A stretch of 19,676 nt of DNA from CAYRXE01 sp964428205 (GCA_964428205.1 CAYRXE010000017.1:1-19676); one strand, 5' to 3'. Positions 1 through 6,789 are shown, counted from the stretch's first letter. Notes: generated from the letters alone by a model not told the origin. Translations and numbers: made by a program.

Positions 1-2
1 AG

Positions 3-905
3 CTTGCATTTGGTACGGATGAAACCGTCGCGAGCATTGCTGCTGCGGGAGGTACGGGCGCACTCACCATCAACCTCAAGCTGTTGCACGAGAGACTCGG
101 CGTAAAGCGCGTCTTGATCCCCTCTCCTTCGTGGCCGAACCACAAGCGCTTACTCACCGGCATGGGACTCGAAGTCGTGGAAGCTCCGTACATCGAAGAT
201 GGTGCAACGGTCGTGGAACCAACACTGAAGATGATCGAAAAGTCAGGTGATCCTCGCATGGCACTGCTCCTGCACACGAGTTGCCATAACCCCACTGGTA
301 AATCTTGGTCGAAGGATCAGTGGAAGCAGATTGCCAAAGCCCTCAGCGGCAAAGAGCATCCTGTTCTGCTCGACTGTGCGTACCAAGGACTAGGAGAAGG
401 TATGGAGGAAGATGTCGCACCTATTGAGATCTTGAAGGACGCGCAGGTTCCCCTCTTCTTTGCATGGTCAGCATCGAAGAACCACACAATTTATGGGCTC
501 AGAACCGGACTTGCTTGCACGTGGACGGAGTCTGTAGACGACAAAAAGAAGATCGAAGGGCACTACGAGATTCTCACACGCGAGGTGTACTCGGCAGCCC
601 CTGTGACCGGTCAAAGGATCGTGGGAACCGTGCAGCAGAAGTACCAAAAAGAATGGCAGAGCGAGATCAAAACGCTGCGCGAACTTCTGCAGAAGAAGAG
701 AAAAATGCTGAGCGATGGATTCCCCGATTGGGAACAAGCAATCGAAGGCGAAGGCCTCTTCACTATCCTGCCATTGAGTCCTGAGCAGGTGGATGCACTC
801 GCCGAAAAGCATCTCTTTTTGACCAGAGATGGCCGCATCAACATTGCAGGAATTTCGCTTAAGAAGATGGAGCGTGTCGTGGAGCTGATTGCGAGTGTGC
901 GGTGA
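3..905 (+). CDS. aspartate/aromatic aminotransferase (class I), 5' end outside window
   Basis: PLP-dependent transaminase of the AspC/TyrB type, which moves the amino group between aspartate or an aromatic amino acid and 2-oxoglutarate in the cytosol. The reading frame is open from base 3, so roughly the first 90-100 residues of a ~396-residue enzyme lie outside. Visible family motifs, in order, are GGTGAL (51-68), HTSCHNPTG, the PLP-contacting Tyr in CAYQGLG, the Schiff-base lysine in SASKNH (Lys codon 477-479), the substrate-carboxylate Arg in GLRTG, and the usual C-terminal end (RINIAG, then a final helix). The C-terminus is therefore complete. The stop TGA (903-905) is also the first three bases of an 18-bp inverted repeat. 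Exact substrate preference cannot be read from the sequence. Confidence 0.9.
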   Translation, partial: LAFGTDETVASIAAAGGTGALTINLKLLHERLGVKRVLIPSPSWPNHKRLLTGMGLEVVEAPYIEDGATVVEPTLKMIEKSGDPRMALLLHTSCHNPTGKSWSKDQWKQIAKALSGKEHPVLLDCAYQGLGEGMEEDVAPIEILKDAQVPLFFAWSASKNHTIYGLRTGLACTWTESVDDKKKIEGHYEILTREVYSAAPVTGQRIVGTVQQKYQKEWQSEIKTLRELLQKKRKMLSDGFPDWEQAIEGEGLFTILPLSPEQVDALAEKHLFLTRDGRINIAGISLKKMERVVELIASVR

Positions 906-920
906 ATACATATCTACTCT
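903..920 (+). repeat. left arm of 18-bp perfect inverted repeat
   Basis: The 18 bases TGAATACATATCTACTCT recur as an exact reverse complement at 1321-1338. The two arms enclose a 436-bp unit containing one small minus-strand gene. The arm overlaps the stop codon of the aminotransferase. Neither arm extends beyond 18 bp, and no target-site duplication is visible outside them. Confidence 0.85.
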
Positions 921-927
921 GGATACT

Positions 928-955
928 CAGCTCTCCCCCTTACGAAGGAGAGCTG
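928..955. terminator. hairpin between convergent genes, possible bidirectional terminator
   Basis: CAGCTCTCC (928-936) pairs with GGAGAGCTG (947-955) around a 10-base loop. It lies between the convergent ends of the aminotransferase and the small minus-strand gene. There is no clear T-tract on either side, so termination is inferred from position and stem strength. Confidence 0.4.
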
Positions 956-969
956 GCAAAGGAAAGTCA

Positions 970-1251
970 TCAACTCCAATAAAGCTTTCGCGCGGCGTCT
1001 GCAGCCAAAGCTTGGCTCCTGCGATATTCGCGCAACTCCAACTGTTTTTGCTGCTCTTCACGAGCAGCTTCACTTTTGAAGTCGCGCTCGCGCTTTCGTT
1101 GGGATCGTTCAGCAGCGCATACTGGCTTATTACAGTGTTTCGCGTGAACGTTAAGGTTCTTACGCTTTACAGAGACTCCACAAGGGGCGAACACATGACC
1201 CTTCTTTGGCCTCACTTCAGGCTTAGTCTTCTCTTCGAGCGTGGCAGGCAT
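970..1251 (-). CDS. small basic Cys/His protein, possible zinc finger
   Basis: A 93-residue protein that I do not recognise. The start is well supported: AAGGAGG lies about 9 bases before the ATG at 1251, which also rules out the longer open frame on the other strand. Residues 24-45 hold Cys24, His36, His39, Cys40 and Cys45 in a basic stretch (VKRKNLNVHAKHC) that resembles a C2H2-like or knuckle-type zinc site lacking the usual first CxxC. Residues 47-90 are a highly charged Arg/Glu/Lys helix, probably a coiled coil. There is no signal peptide or membrane segment. A nucleic-acid-binding role is an inference from charge and the Cys/His pattern. The gene has its own promoter and leader hairpin and is bounded by the 903-920/1321-1338 inverted repeat. 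Confidence 0.7.
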   Translation of the reverse strand: MPATLEEKTKPEVRPKKGHVFAPCGVSVKRKNLNVHAKHCNKPVCAAERSQRKRERDFKSEAAREEQQKQLELREYRRSQALAADAARKLYWS

Positions 1252-1301
1252 GATGACTGTCCTCCTTCAAAACTACTCTTCAATAACGCGCGTGGGCACG
1301 G

Positions 1302-1317
1302 ACCCGAACATTCGGGT
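1302..1317 (-). other. leader hairpin at predicted +1 of the 970-1251 gene
   Basis: ACCCGAA-CA-TTCGGGT is a 7-bp perfect stem. The predicted transcription start of the minus-strand promoter is near 1318, so the RNA would begin with this stem. An outer pairing CTACTCTT (1273-1280) with AAGAGTAG (1320-1327) could enclose it just before the Shine-Dalgarno sequence. Confidence 0.45.
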
Positions 1318-1320
1318 ACA

Positions 1321-1338
1321 AGAGTAGATATGTATTCA
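1321..1338 (-). repeat. right arm of 18-bp perfect inverted repeat
   Basis: Exact reverse complement of 903-920. It lies upstream of the 970-1251 gene and contains that gene's predicted -10 box. Confidence 0.85.
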
Positions 1339-1354
1339 GTTTCGGTGTTGTAAA
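1325..1354 (-). promoter_or_regulatory. promoter of the 970-1251 gene
   Basis: Read on the minus strand: -35 TTTACA (1354-1349), an 18-base spacer, and -10 TATCTA (1330-1325). The -35 overlaps the T-tract of the rlmH terminator and the -10 lies inside the right arm of the 18-bp inverted repeat. Confidence 0.4.
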
Positions 1355-1379
1355 AAAGCGGTGCCGCATAATAGCACCG
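1352..1379 (-). terminator. Rho-independent terminator of rlmH
   Basis: On the minus strand CGGTGC (1379-1374) pairs with GCACCG (1364-1359) around a 9-base loop and is followed by C and six T (1357-1352). It is placed 24 bases after the rlmH stop codon. Confidence 0.75.
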
Positions 1380-1402
1380 GGAAATCTCCTCGGGAAGCAG
1401 TT

Positions 1403-1867
1403 CTAATGATGATATCCGCTCCCCTTTTGGATTTCACACGCACGATACAACTGCTCCAAGAAGAGCAACGCACACAGCTCATGAGGCAACGTCATGTCCG
1501 AAAGCCTCAAGTGATTCTTAATGTGCGACTTCAGCTCAGCATTCACTCCGTACGGCCCACCCAGGACAAACAGGACAGAGCGACCACTGTCCTTTGCCTT
1601 CGCAACAAGGCCGGCAAACTGCGGCGAGGTCATTTCTTTTCCCGTTTCTTCAAGTAACCACACATCTCCGTCAAACGAGTCGACTGTTTTTTGAATCTTC
1701 TGCGATTCTTCATCACTCATCTTCAAGGGATCAATGTTCTTGCTGGGAGGAACCACCACAAGATTCAGATTCAGCTGCTTCTCTAAGCGTTCCTGGAAGT
1801 GCGAAAAGCCCTCAGCTATCCATGACGTTTTAATTTTGCCTACGATCAAGAAAGTAATCCTCTGCAT
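1403..1867 (-). CDS. rlmH: 23S rRNA (pseudouridine-1915 N3) methyltransferase RlmH
   Basis: SPOUT-class, SAM-dependent methyltransferase that modifies pseudouridine 1915 in helix 69 of 23S rRNA on the assembled ribosome. At 154 residues it matches the usual 155-159. Diagnostic features are LLEETGKEMTSPQFA (about 71-85), the knot motif FVLGGPYG (100-107), LSDMTLPHELC, LFLEQLYRA and the invariant C-terminal YHH. I chose ATG 1867 over earlier in-frame starts because the family begins with a beta strand like MQRITFLIVGKIK, and because the extra upstream codons are merely translation of the GACCAA repeat bordering the neighbouring unit. No strong Shine-Dalgarno is visible. It probably once followed rlmD directly; the 2028-2375 gene now sits between them on the opposite strand. 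Confidence 0.95.
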   Translation of the reverse strand: MQRITFLIVGKIKTSWIAEGFSHFQERLEKQLNLNLVVVPPSKNIDPLKMSDEESQKIQKTVDSFDGDVWLLEETGKEMTSPQFAGLVAKAKDSGRSVLFVLGGPYGVNAELKSHIKNHLRLSDMTLPHELCALLFLEQLYRACEIQKGSGYHH

Positions 1868-1878
1868 GGTCATAGAGT

Positions 1879-1909
1879 AAATGACCAAATCACAAGCACC
1901 AAGGACCAA
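1879..1909. repeat. left border repeat of the four-helix-bundle unit (GACCAA modules)
   Basis: Contains AAATGACCAA (1879-1888), ATCACAAGCACC and AAGGACCAA (1901-1909). The same modules occur in inverse orientation at 2376-2408. Aligned with that reverse complement, ACCAAATCACAAGCACCAA matches at 16 of 19 positions. Confidence 0.65.
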
Positions 1910-2027
1910 CGTTCTTATGATGAAAAGAACTTAGATGTTGTCTAGTCCAAAAAGAAAAGCTTCTTAGTTTAAAATATCTATTTTCCATCCCACAGAATAA
2001 CAATTGGAGATCATTTACCGTACTCAC

Positions 2028-2375
2028 ATGACTACATATGACCTCGCACTTCGTACGGCTAAATTTGCAAAGTCCATTCGGGTGTTTACATCAAAGATTC
2101 CTCGTACAGTTGAAAGTATTGAAGACATCAAGCAGCTTGTGCGTTCATCTGGATCGGTAGCAGCAAATTATTTGGAAGCAGATGAAGCACTGAGTAAAAA
2201 AGATTTTATAATGCGCATTAAAATTTGCAGAAAAGAATCTCGTGAGAGTGGTCTTTGGCTTTCTCTATTCTCACTCCCAGAAACTATGGAACTCGAGCGA
2301 AAAAATCTAGCGCAGGAGTGTTCAGAGTTCGTCCGAATCTTCCAAACTATCGTTAAAAATACCAAATTGGAGTGA
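2028..2375 (+). CDS. four-helix-bundle protein (S23 / 23S rRNA intervening-sequence protein family)
   Basis: A 115-residue all-helical protein of the S23/Avd-like four-helix-bundle family. The signature is near-perfect: an N-terminal YDLALRTAKFAKSIRVF helix, QLVRSSGSVAANYLEADEA at about 36-54, SKKDFIMRIKICRKES at about 56-71, and a fourth amphipathic helix to the end. Relatives are found in 23S rRNA intervening sequences and as pentameric accessory proteins of diversity-generating retroelements. Free-standing copies such as this one have no established function. Start: ATG 2028 gives the family N-terminus; a TTG at 2004 would add eight residues and has no better ribosome site. The gene is AT-richer than its neighbours, runs opposite to both flanking rRNA methyltransferase genes and is bracketed by GACCAA/TTGGTC repeats, all consistent with an acquired mobile unit. 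Confidence 0.9.
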   Translation: MTTYDLALRTAKFAKSIRVFTSKIPRTVESIEDIKQLVRSSGSVAANYLEADEALSKKDFIMRIKICRKESRESGLWLSLFSLPETMELERKNLAQECSEFVRIFQTIVKNTKLE

Positions 2376-2408
2376 GTTTGGTTATTGCGATTTGGTCCTT
2401 GGTCATTT
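2376..2408. repeat. right border repeat of the four-helix-bundle unit (TTGGTC modules)
   Basis: TTTGGTTATTGCGATTTGG runs into TTGGTCCTTGGTCATTT (2392-2408). It is the degenerate inverse of 1879-1909. It contains the rlmD stop codon (2403-2405) and abuts a perfect 8-bp hairpin encoded by the last rlmD codons. Confidence 0.65.
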
Positions 2409-3878
2409 CCGTTGCAGTAATGCAACGGTTTCGATGTGCGCGGTGTGTGGGAACAAGTCGACAGGTTGGACTGTCCTTAGTTCGTACCCTGCCTTGAGGA
2501 ACTCACCAAGATCTCTAGCGAAAGTAGCCGTGTTGCACGAGACGTACACAACCTTCTGCGCGTTGTGGTCGATCACTGCCTGACGAGCATCGGGGTGTAG
2601 ACCTGGACGAGGTGGGTCAACGACGATCGTGGAGAAGGAATACTTACCGCCGTGCTTGAGCTGCTGGAGCATCACCTGTTCGGCTTTGCCCTTGTAGTAA
2701 CTGATGTTGCTGATCTTGTTTCGACCTGCACTCTTGAGCGCATCGTCGATAGCCGAAGGATGGCTCTCCACACCCACCACGTGCTTACAGAAACGTGCGA
2801 GGTATTGGCCAATGGTGCCCATGCCACAGTAGAGATCGAGTACGGTGTCGCTTTGCGTGAGATCGGCGACATCGGAGATGGCTTTGTAGAGTTTCTCGGC
2901 TGCGTAGGTGTTCGTCTGGAAGAACGACAAAGGGGAGATATCGAACGTGAGATCAAACAAGCGATCTTGGATCGTCGGCTTACCGGTGAGCACATGGATC
3001 TTCGGGTTCTCCGGCTTGTCGTTTGGACCCACGTTCTCCATAAGCAACAAGGATGCTAGGCGTGGACGACCACCAAAGGCGCGAAGGAATGGCTGGAAGA
3101 GCGGCTCGAGATCTTTCTTGCGCGCATTCACGACGAAACAAATCATCTGCTCTCCTGTGTGCATACCGCGACGCAGGAGCATGCTTCTAAAGAATCCTTT
3201 CTGCGTCTTAGGGTTATAGACCGGCAGATTCGTCTGCTCCATAAAGCGACGGACATCGGTGAGGAGCATGTCTGTCTGTTCGTCGTACAAGTGGCACTCG
3301 TGTACTGGCAACACTGTTTGCCACTGACCAGGACGGTGGAAACCGATCGTTGGACCTTCGTCCAAGAAGATGCGGCGACCATTCTTCTCTTCCACCTTCA
3401 TAGAGGTGTAGCCAAAACTCATCTCCAACTTGTTGCGATAGTGGAACACCTGCGGACTCGGGACAATCTTGAGCACGCGACCGGGGAGCGACTTTCGCAC
3501 TACTTCATCTGCAGGAGTGAGATGCTCGAGAGTTTCGCGAACAATCTGCTCCTTAAATGCGAGCTGCTTGTCGTACGCCAGGTTCTGCCACTGGCAGCCA
3601 CCACAGGTACCAAAGTGCGGGCAACGAGCTTGGATTTCGTCTTTGGATTTGCGCAGGAGCTTTTGGACCTTGGCTTCGGCGAAGTTGTCCTTCCTCTTTG
3701 TGATCACGATCTCCAATTGCTGACCCGGAAGTGCTCCATCGATGAAAATAGGGAGCCCATCAATGTGCGTCAAAGCACTACCGCCGAAACCGAGTTTTTC
3801 GACCGTAACCGTATGCTGCTGGCCTGCCTTCACGCCGTCAGAAGCGGCGTTTTGCACTGTCTGGTCAGTACTTGACAT
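2403..3878 (-). CDS. rlmD: 23S rRNA (uracil-5-)-methyltransferase, RlmD/RumA type
   Basis: SAM-dependent enzyme that makes 5-methyluridine in 23S rRNA (U1939 for RlmD; some relatives also do U747). It has 491 residues. Residues 20-75 form the TRAM RNA-binding domain. The [4Fe-4S] cluster cysteines are visible as Cys86, Cys92 and Cys95 (CPHFGTCGGC) plus Cys195 (HEC). The Rossmann SAM site is VLDLYCGMGTIG (346-357), with a DPPRPGLHP loop (421-429). The nucleophile is Cys448 in YVSCNT and the general base Glu483 in HIETV. The start codon ATG 3878 leaves only 43 bp to the divergent neighbour. Which uridine it modifies cannot be decided from sequence alone. It precedes rlmH on the same strand, with the four-helix-bundle unit inserted between. 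Confidence 0.93.
   Translation of the reverse strand: MSSTDQTVQNAASDGVKAGQQHTVTVEKLGFGGSALTHIDGLPIFIDGALPGQQLEIVITKRKDNFAEAKVQKLLRKSKDEIQARCPHFGTCGGCQWQNLAYDKQLAFKEQIVRETLEHLTPADEVVRKSLPGRVLKIVPSPQVFHYRNKLEMSFGYTSMKVEEKNGRRIFLDEGPTIGFHRPGQWQTVLPVHECHLYDEQTDMLLTDVRRFMEQTNLPVYNPKTQKGFFRSMLLRRGMHTGEQMICFVVNARKKDLEPLFQPFLRAFGGRPRLASLLLMENVGPNDKPENPKIHVLTGKPTIQDRLFDLTFDISPLSFFQTNTYAAEKLYKAISDVADLTQSDTVLDLYCGMGTIGQYLARFCKHVVGVESHPSAIDDALKSAGRNKISNISYYKGKAEQVMLQQLKHGGKYSFSTIVVDPPRPGLHPDARQAVIDHNAQKVVYVSCNTATFARDLGEFLKAGYELRTVQPVDLFPHTAHIETVALLQRK
2409..2428 (-). other. perfect hairpin in the last codons of rlmD
   Basis: CCGTTGCA-GTAA-TGCAACGG has an 8-bp stem and a 4-base loop. It encodes the final residues of RlmD and would be a good terminator stem, but the bases that follow on the minus strand are repeat sequence, not a T-tract. 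The repeat unit may have landed at the foot of an old terminator. Confidence 0.5.
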
Positions 3879-3901
3879 TTCTTATAAATGGATTGTAGAA
3901 T
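3872..3901 (+). promoter_or_regulatory. promoter of the 3922 gene
   Basis: -35 TTGACA (3872-3877), an 18-base spacer and -10 TAGAAT (3896-3901) predict a start near 3908, about 14 bases before the ATG. The -35 overlaps the start codon of the divergent rlmD gene. Confidence 0.6.
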
Positions 3902-3921
3902 ACGTCCTTTTGAATTTCCAA
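3892..3921 (-). promoter_or_regulatory. promoter of rlmD
   Basis: On the minus strand, -35 TTGGAA (3921-3916), an 18-base spacer and -10 TACAAT (3897-3892). The -10 box overlaps that of the divergent promoter, so both share the ten bases ATTGTAGAAT. The predicted leader is about six bases. Confidence 0.5.
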
Positions 3922-4800
3922 ATGAAAAGAGGATTCCTTATCACTCTACTGGCACTTTCGGCACTCTCCGTGAGTGCATCTGTACGTACGATGGTACCAC
4001 AGGTGGCTTCGACGACAAGCATCGAAACCGAGCCAACCATGATCCCCATGGATGAGGAGATGAATCTGGCAGCCCTGCAGCCTGCGGCATTTGGTCAGTC
4101 TTCAAGTACTCGCGTGCGTGCAGTTGCTCCTTATAAGAGAGTCGAAGCCCTGCTCCCTGTCGTGCGCGACCCGAGCATTCGTTCTGAGCATCAGCGCATC
4201 GCTAACCGTGTCTTCCGCACCATGATCCCCTCTCGTTGCATTGGGGATCTGAAATATTTTTACGTGATGTACGGAGACATGAAGAGCCGTGGTTACGCCG
4301 GTAAGGACTCCATCATCGTGGACGGCAAACTGAGCGAAGAAGAATTCACGGGAATCTTGTTCCACGAGACCTCGCACTTTTTGGACTTGAGCGGATGTAT
4401 CTCCGGAACAACCGAGAGTGGTGTGAGCGCCTTCAAAGATGGTAGCGACAAAATCTATAACGACGATCCAAGTGTTGCCTTCTACGCACTCAGCTTCGCC
4501 GCAGCGAACATCCAAAAGAAGGGTGCGCAGGCAGGAGACTTTGTGACGGGCTACGCCAAGACGAACTGCTTTGAGGACATGGCCGAGAGCATCACCTATT
4601 ACATTGTGCATCAGGATGACTTCCGCGCTCGTGCCCTTAAGAACCGCGTGCTCGCAAAGAAGCTTGAATGGGTAGAGACGTACGTGTTCCCAGGAGGCAG
4701 ATCCATCGCAAAGCAGGAAGGCCCTGAGTTTACGAAGATCCCGTGGGATGCGACCAAACTGAGCTACAGCTGGATCGCAAACGAGGTGGCTGCAAGATAA
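3922..4800 (+). CDS. secreted zincin-like putative metalloprotease
   Basis: A 292-residue exported protein. Residues 1-19 are a classic Sec signal peptide (Lys-Arg, then a Leu/Ala/Ser core, with likely cleavage after VSA). The mature part holds a zinc-protease signature, HETSH at 148-152 in ILFHETSHFLDL, and about 65 residues later CFEDMAES (216-223), whose Glu would be the third zinc ligand as in other HExxH...EDxAES gluzincin-like proteins. Three cysteines (106, 158, 216) could form a disulfide. Peptidase activity is inferred from these motifs; I do not recognise a named family. The start at 3922 is chosen because it gives the signal peptide and fits the promoter. The same frame is open further upstream, but that part is the reverse of rlmD. 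There is no Shine-Dalgarno. Confidence 0.75.
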   Translation: MKRGFLITLLALSALSVSASVRTMVPQVASTTSIETEPTMIPMDEEMNLAALQPAAFGQSSSTRVRAVAPYKRVEALLPVVRDPSIRSEHQRIANRVFRTMIPSRCIGDLKYFYVMYGDMKSRGYAGKDSIIVDGKLSEEEFTGILFHETSHFLDLSGCISGTTESGVSAFKDGSDKIYNDDPSVAFYALSFAAANIQKKGAQAGDFVTGYAKTNCFEDMAESITYYIVHQDDFRARALKNRVLAKKLEWVETYVFPGGRSIAKQEGPEFTKIPWDATKLSYSWIANEVAAR

Positions 4801-4824
4801 CAAAAAACCCGATAAGCTACGGGC

Positions 4825-5783
4825 ATGCGTCACCGCGTATTACTGATCCTCTGGCTCGTGACCGACCTGATCGTATTCCTCAAGAGCTACATGCTCGCCT
4901 ATTTTATAAAGGTGGGTTGGATCTTCTCGAGCGATCTCCCCATGCAACAGTTCATGCTGGCGGTAGGAATCGCTGCCGTGCCATGGCTGCTCGCACTCGC
5001 CACAACCAGGACCTTCGCGCTCACACGCTCACAGGGAACCATCCGTAACCTGACGTACATCGTGTATGCGTCTGTGATGGGTACGGCTTTCGTGACGCTC
5101 ACACATTACTTCCTGTTCGATACCCTCTTTAGTCGCATGCTGCTCGTGCAGGCAACGGCGATTTTGATTGTCGCCACCTTTGTGTGGCACATCATCTTCG
5201 AGTGGATCTTGCGCATGTTCCTCACGAAGACTCCTCCTGNNNNNNNNNNNNNNNNNNNNNNNNNNNNNNNNNNNNNNNNNNNNNNNNNNNNNNNNNNNNN
5301 NNNNNNNNNNNNNNNNNNNNNNNNNNNNNNNNNNNNNNNTGGCACATCATCTTCGAGTGGATCTTGCGCATGTTCCTCACGAAGACTCCTCCTGCATTCC
5401 CTACTCTCATCGTCGGTCTCACACGTGAATCTCGCGCGATGATCAAAACGCTCAAAGAAAAGAAGAGCCCTCTCTGCCCTGTAGGGTTGATCGTTCCAGA
5501 AGGCACGAGTGAGAAGGAGGTGGAAGGCATCCCTGTGTTGGGCAAACTCCCCAAGCTTGAAGAGTCTTTGCAGAAGCTCGGCATCACGCATCTCATCCAG
5601 GCTAGTGATCTGGAGCAGTCTCTGAACTTACTCGGCATGTGCCGCTCGCACGGACTGCAGTATCTACTCCTTCCATCTGTCCTTGGGATGATCGAGAGGG
5701 ATCAGAGAATCGAATCGCTCGAAGGAATGCCGGTGATTGCCGTGACCGCTAAGCAGACGTGGTTCTCGGGCTTCTTCAACTAA
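4825..5783 (+). CDS. N-terminal half of a polyprenyl-phosphate sugar-phosphotransferase, without catalytic domain (split by scaffold gap)
   Basis: After removal of the 100-N gap and one copy of the 55-bp duplicated contig end, the two halves join in frame to a 267-residue protein. Residues 1-132 hold four membrane helices (about 5-25, 39-62, 72-98, 104-132). Residues 137-267 are a Rossmann-like CoA_binding_3 domain (LIVGLTRESR, VEGIPVLGKL, a LLPSVLG segment and EGMPVIAV near the end). This is the architecture seen before the transferase domain of WbaP/EpsE-type initiating enzymes. The protein stops at the point (WFSGFFN) where the catalytic bac_transf domain normally starts, so it cannot transfer sugar phosphate itself. 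A nucleotidyltransferase gene follows after 5 bases, suggesting one operon for surface polysaccharide. If the gap hides more than the overlap, the middle could be longer. Confidence 0.75.
5185..5239 (+). repeat. 55-bp contig-end duplicate, left copy
   Basis: Identical to 5340-5394 and ends exactly at the N run. Both copies encode the same residues (starting WHIIFEW) in the same protein context, which is the mark of unmerged overlapping contig ends, not a biological repeat. Confidence 0.95.
5240..5339. other. assembly gap (100 N)
   Basis: Exactly 100 N, the conventional filler for a gap of unknown size, flanked by identical 55-bp sequences. The true distance is probably minus 55 bp, that is, an overlap. 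Confidence 0.95.
5340..5394 (+). repeat. 55-bp contig-end duplicate, right copy
   Basis: Identical to 5185-5239. See that entry. Confidence 0.95.
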
Positions 5784-5788
5784 AGCCA

Positions 5789-6754
5789 ATGCAGGTATTT
5801 GTGCTCGCCGGCGGCTATGCGACTAGGCTCTGGCCGCTTACGGAGAAGCGCAGTAAGCCTTTGTTACCGATTGCCGGTAAGCCACTGCTCACACATTTGA
5901 TTGAGAAGATTCCGAGCAGCATGCATGTGACCGTGAGTACGAACTCGGTGTTTGAAGAAGCATTCGAAACGTGGATCCAAGGACTCGGCCACCCGAACGT
6001 GCATTTGGAAATTGAAGATACGAAGCATGAAGATCACAAACTCGGGGCGCTCGGGGCACTGGGCATGTGGTTGGAAGAGAAGAAGATTCAGGAAGATGTA
6101 CTGGTACTGACTGGTGATAATTATCTCGGGTTTGATCTCGCGGAATTCCTCAAACATTTTGATGGCTCTACTCCCCTGCTCGCTGCGCACGACATTGGCG
6201 ACGTCTCCAAGGCATCGGCCTTTGGTACGGTTCTGACGAAGAGCACGGATCGCATAGCAGATGTCCTGGGATTCGAAGAAAAGCCGCAGAATCCAAAAAC
6301 CAGCCTCGTGAGTACAGGCTGCTTCGTGCTGCCGCGCGGCACCATTCCGCTCACGATTGCGCATGCAAAACGCAAGCCCGATAACGTGGGTGGCATTTTC
6401 GAAGAGTTCCTCGGCAACGGCATCCCCGTAAAGGCATTTGTGTTCACCGACCCCTGGCTCGATATCGGTTCGTTTGGCAGTTACCTCGCTGCACACCGTC
6501 TGCTCGTGCATGGTCAGATCTTGATGGGCAACGAATCTCAGGCAGACAGCGACTCGCAGTGCACCGAGAGCGTGAGTGTTGGCGTGCGATCTACCATAAA
6601 GAAGAGCACCCTCACCAACTGCATCGTGATGAACGACTGCATGATTGAGGACTGTGTGCTCAAAGATTGCATCGTGGATGATGGCTGCACGCTCAAAGGA
6701 GTCGATCTGACTGGAAAGATGATTCGGGCCGGAACCGTCTTAATGCAAGGTTAA
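5789..6754 (+). CDS. NDP-sugar pyrophosphorylase (sugar-1-phosphate nucleotidyltransferase)
   Basis: A 321-residue cytosolic enzyme that joins a nucleoside triphosphate and a sugar-1-phosphate to give an NDP-sugar and pyrophosphate. Residues 1-240 are the GT-A-like nucleotidyltransferase fold: LAGGYATRLWPLTEKRSKPL (6-25) binds the triphosphate, Asp110 in VLTGDN is the metal aspartate, EEKP (163-166) and STGCFVL (175-181) line the sugar site, and WLDIGSF (223-229) gives the second metal aspartate. Residues 245-321 form a short left-handed beta-helix with a Cys every few residues (NCIV, DCMI, DCVL, DCIV), usual in GlmU/GMPP-like proteins. Sugar and base cannot be assigned. ATG 5789 lies 5 bases after the preceding stop, so translation is probably coupled to the membrane protein upstream. 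Confidence 0.9.
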   Translation: MQVFVLAGGYATRLWPLTEKRSKPLLPIAGKPLLTHLIEKIPSSMHVTVSTNSVFEEAFETWIQGLGHPNVHLEIEDTKHEDHKLGALGALGMWLEEKKIQEDVLVLTGDNYLGFDLAEFLKHFDGSTPLLAAHDIGDVSKASAFGTVLTKSTDRIADVLGFEEKPQNPKTSLVSTGCFVLPRGTIPLTIAHAKRKPDNVGGIFEEFLGNGIPVKAFVFTDPWLDIGSFGSYLAAHRLLVHGQILMGNESQADSDSQCTESVSVGVRSTIKKSTLTNCIVMNDCMIEDCVLKDCIVDDGCTLKGVDLTGKMIRAGTVLMQG

Positions 6755-6789
6755 TCCAGGATTGGTATTCTCCTGCAAGCAGACTGCTG

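Noticed and set aside
889..1353. 154-residue plus-strand open frame
   Set aside because: It lies over the minus-strand gene 970-1251, which has a perfect AAGGAGG site. The plus frame has no ribosome site and an unlikely composition.
4803..4823. CCCG...CGGG hairpin with an A-tract before the 4825 gene
   Set aside because: Only four base pairs. It would terminate on the minus strand, where no gene precedes it.
5185..5394. 55-bp direct repeat as a biological duplication or attachment site
   Set aside because: Both copies end exactly at a 100-N filler and encode the same residues of one protein, which indicates an assembly artefact.
5106..5638. Several open frames running through the N gap
   Set aside because: They exist only because N codons are read as open. 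The true frame is recovered by merging the duplicated contig ends.
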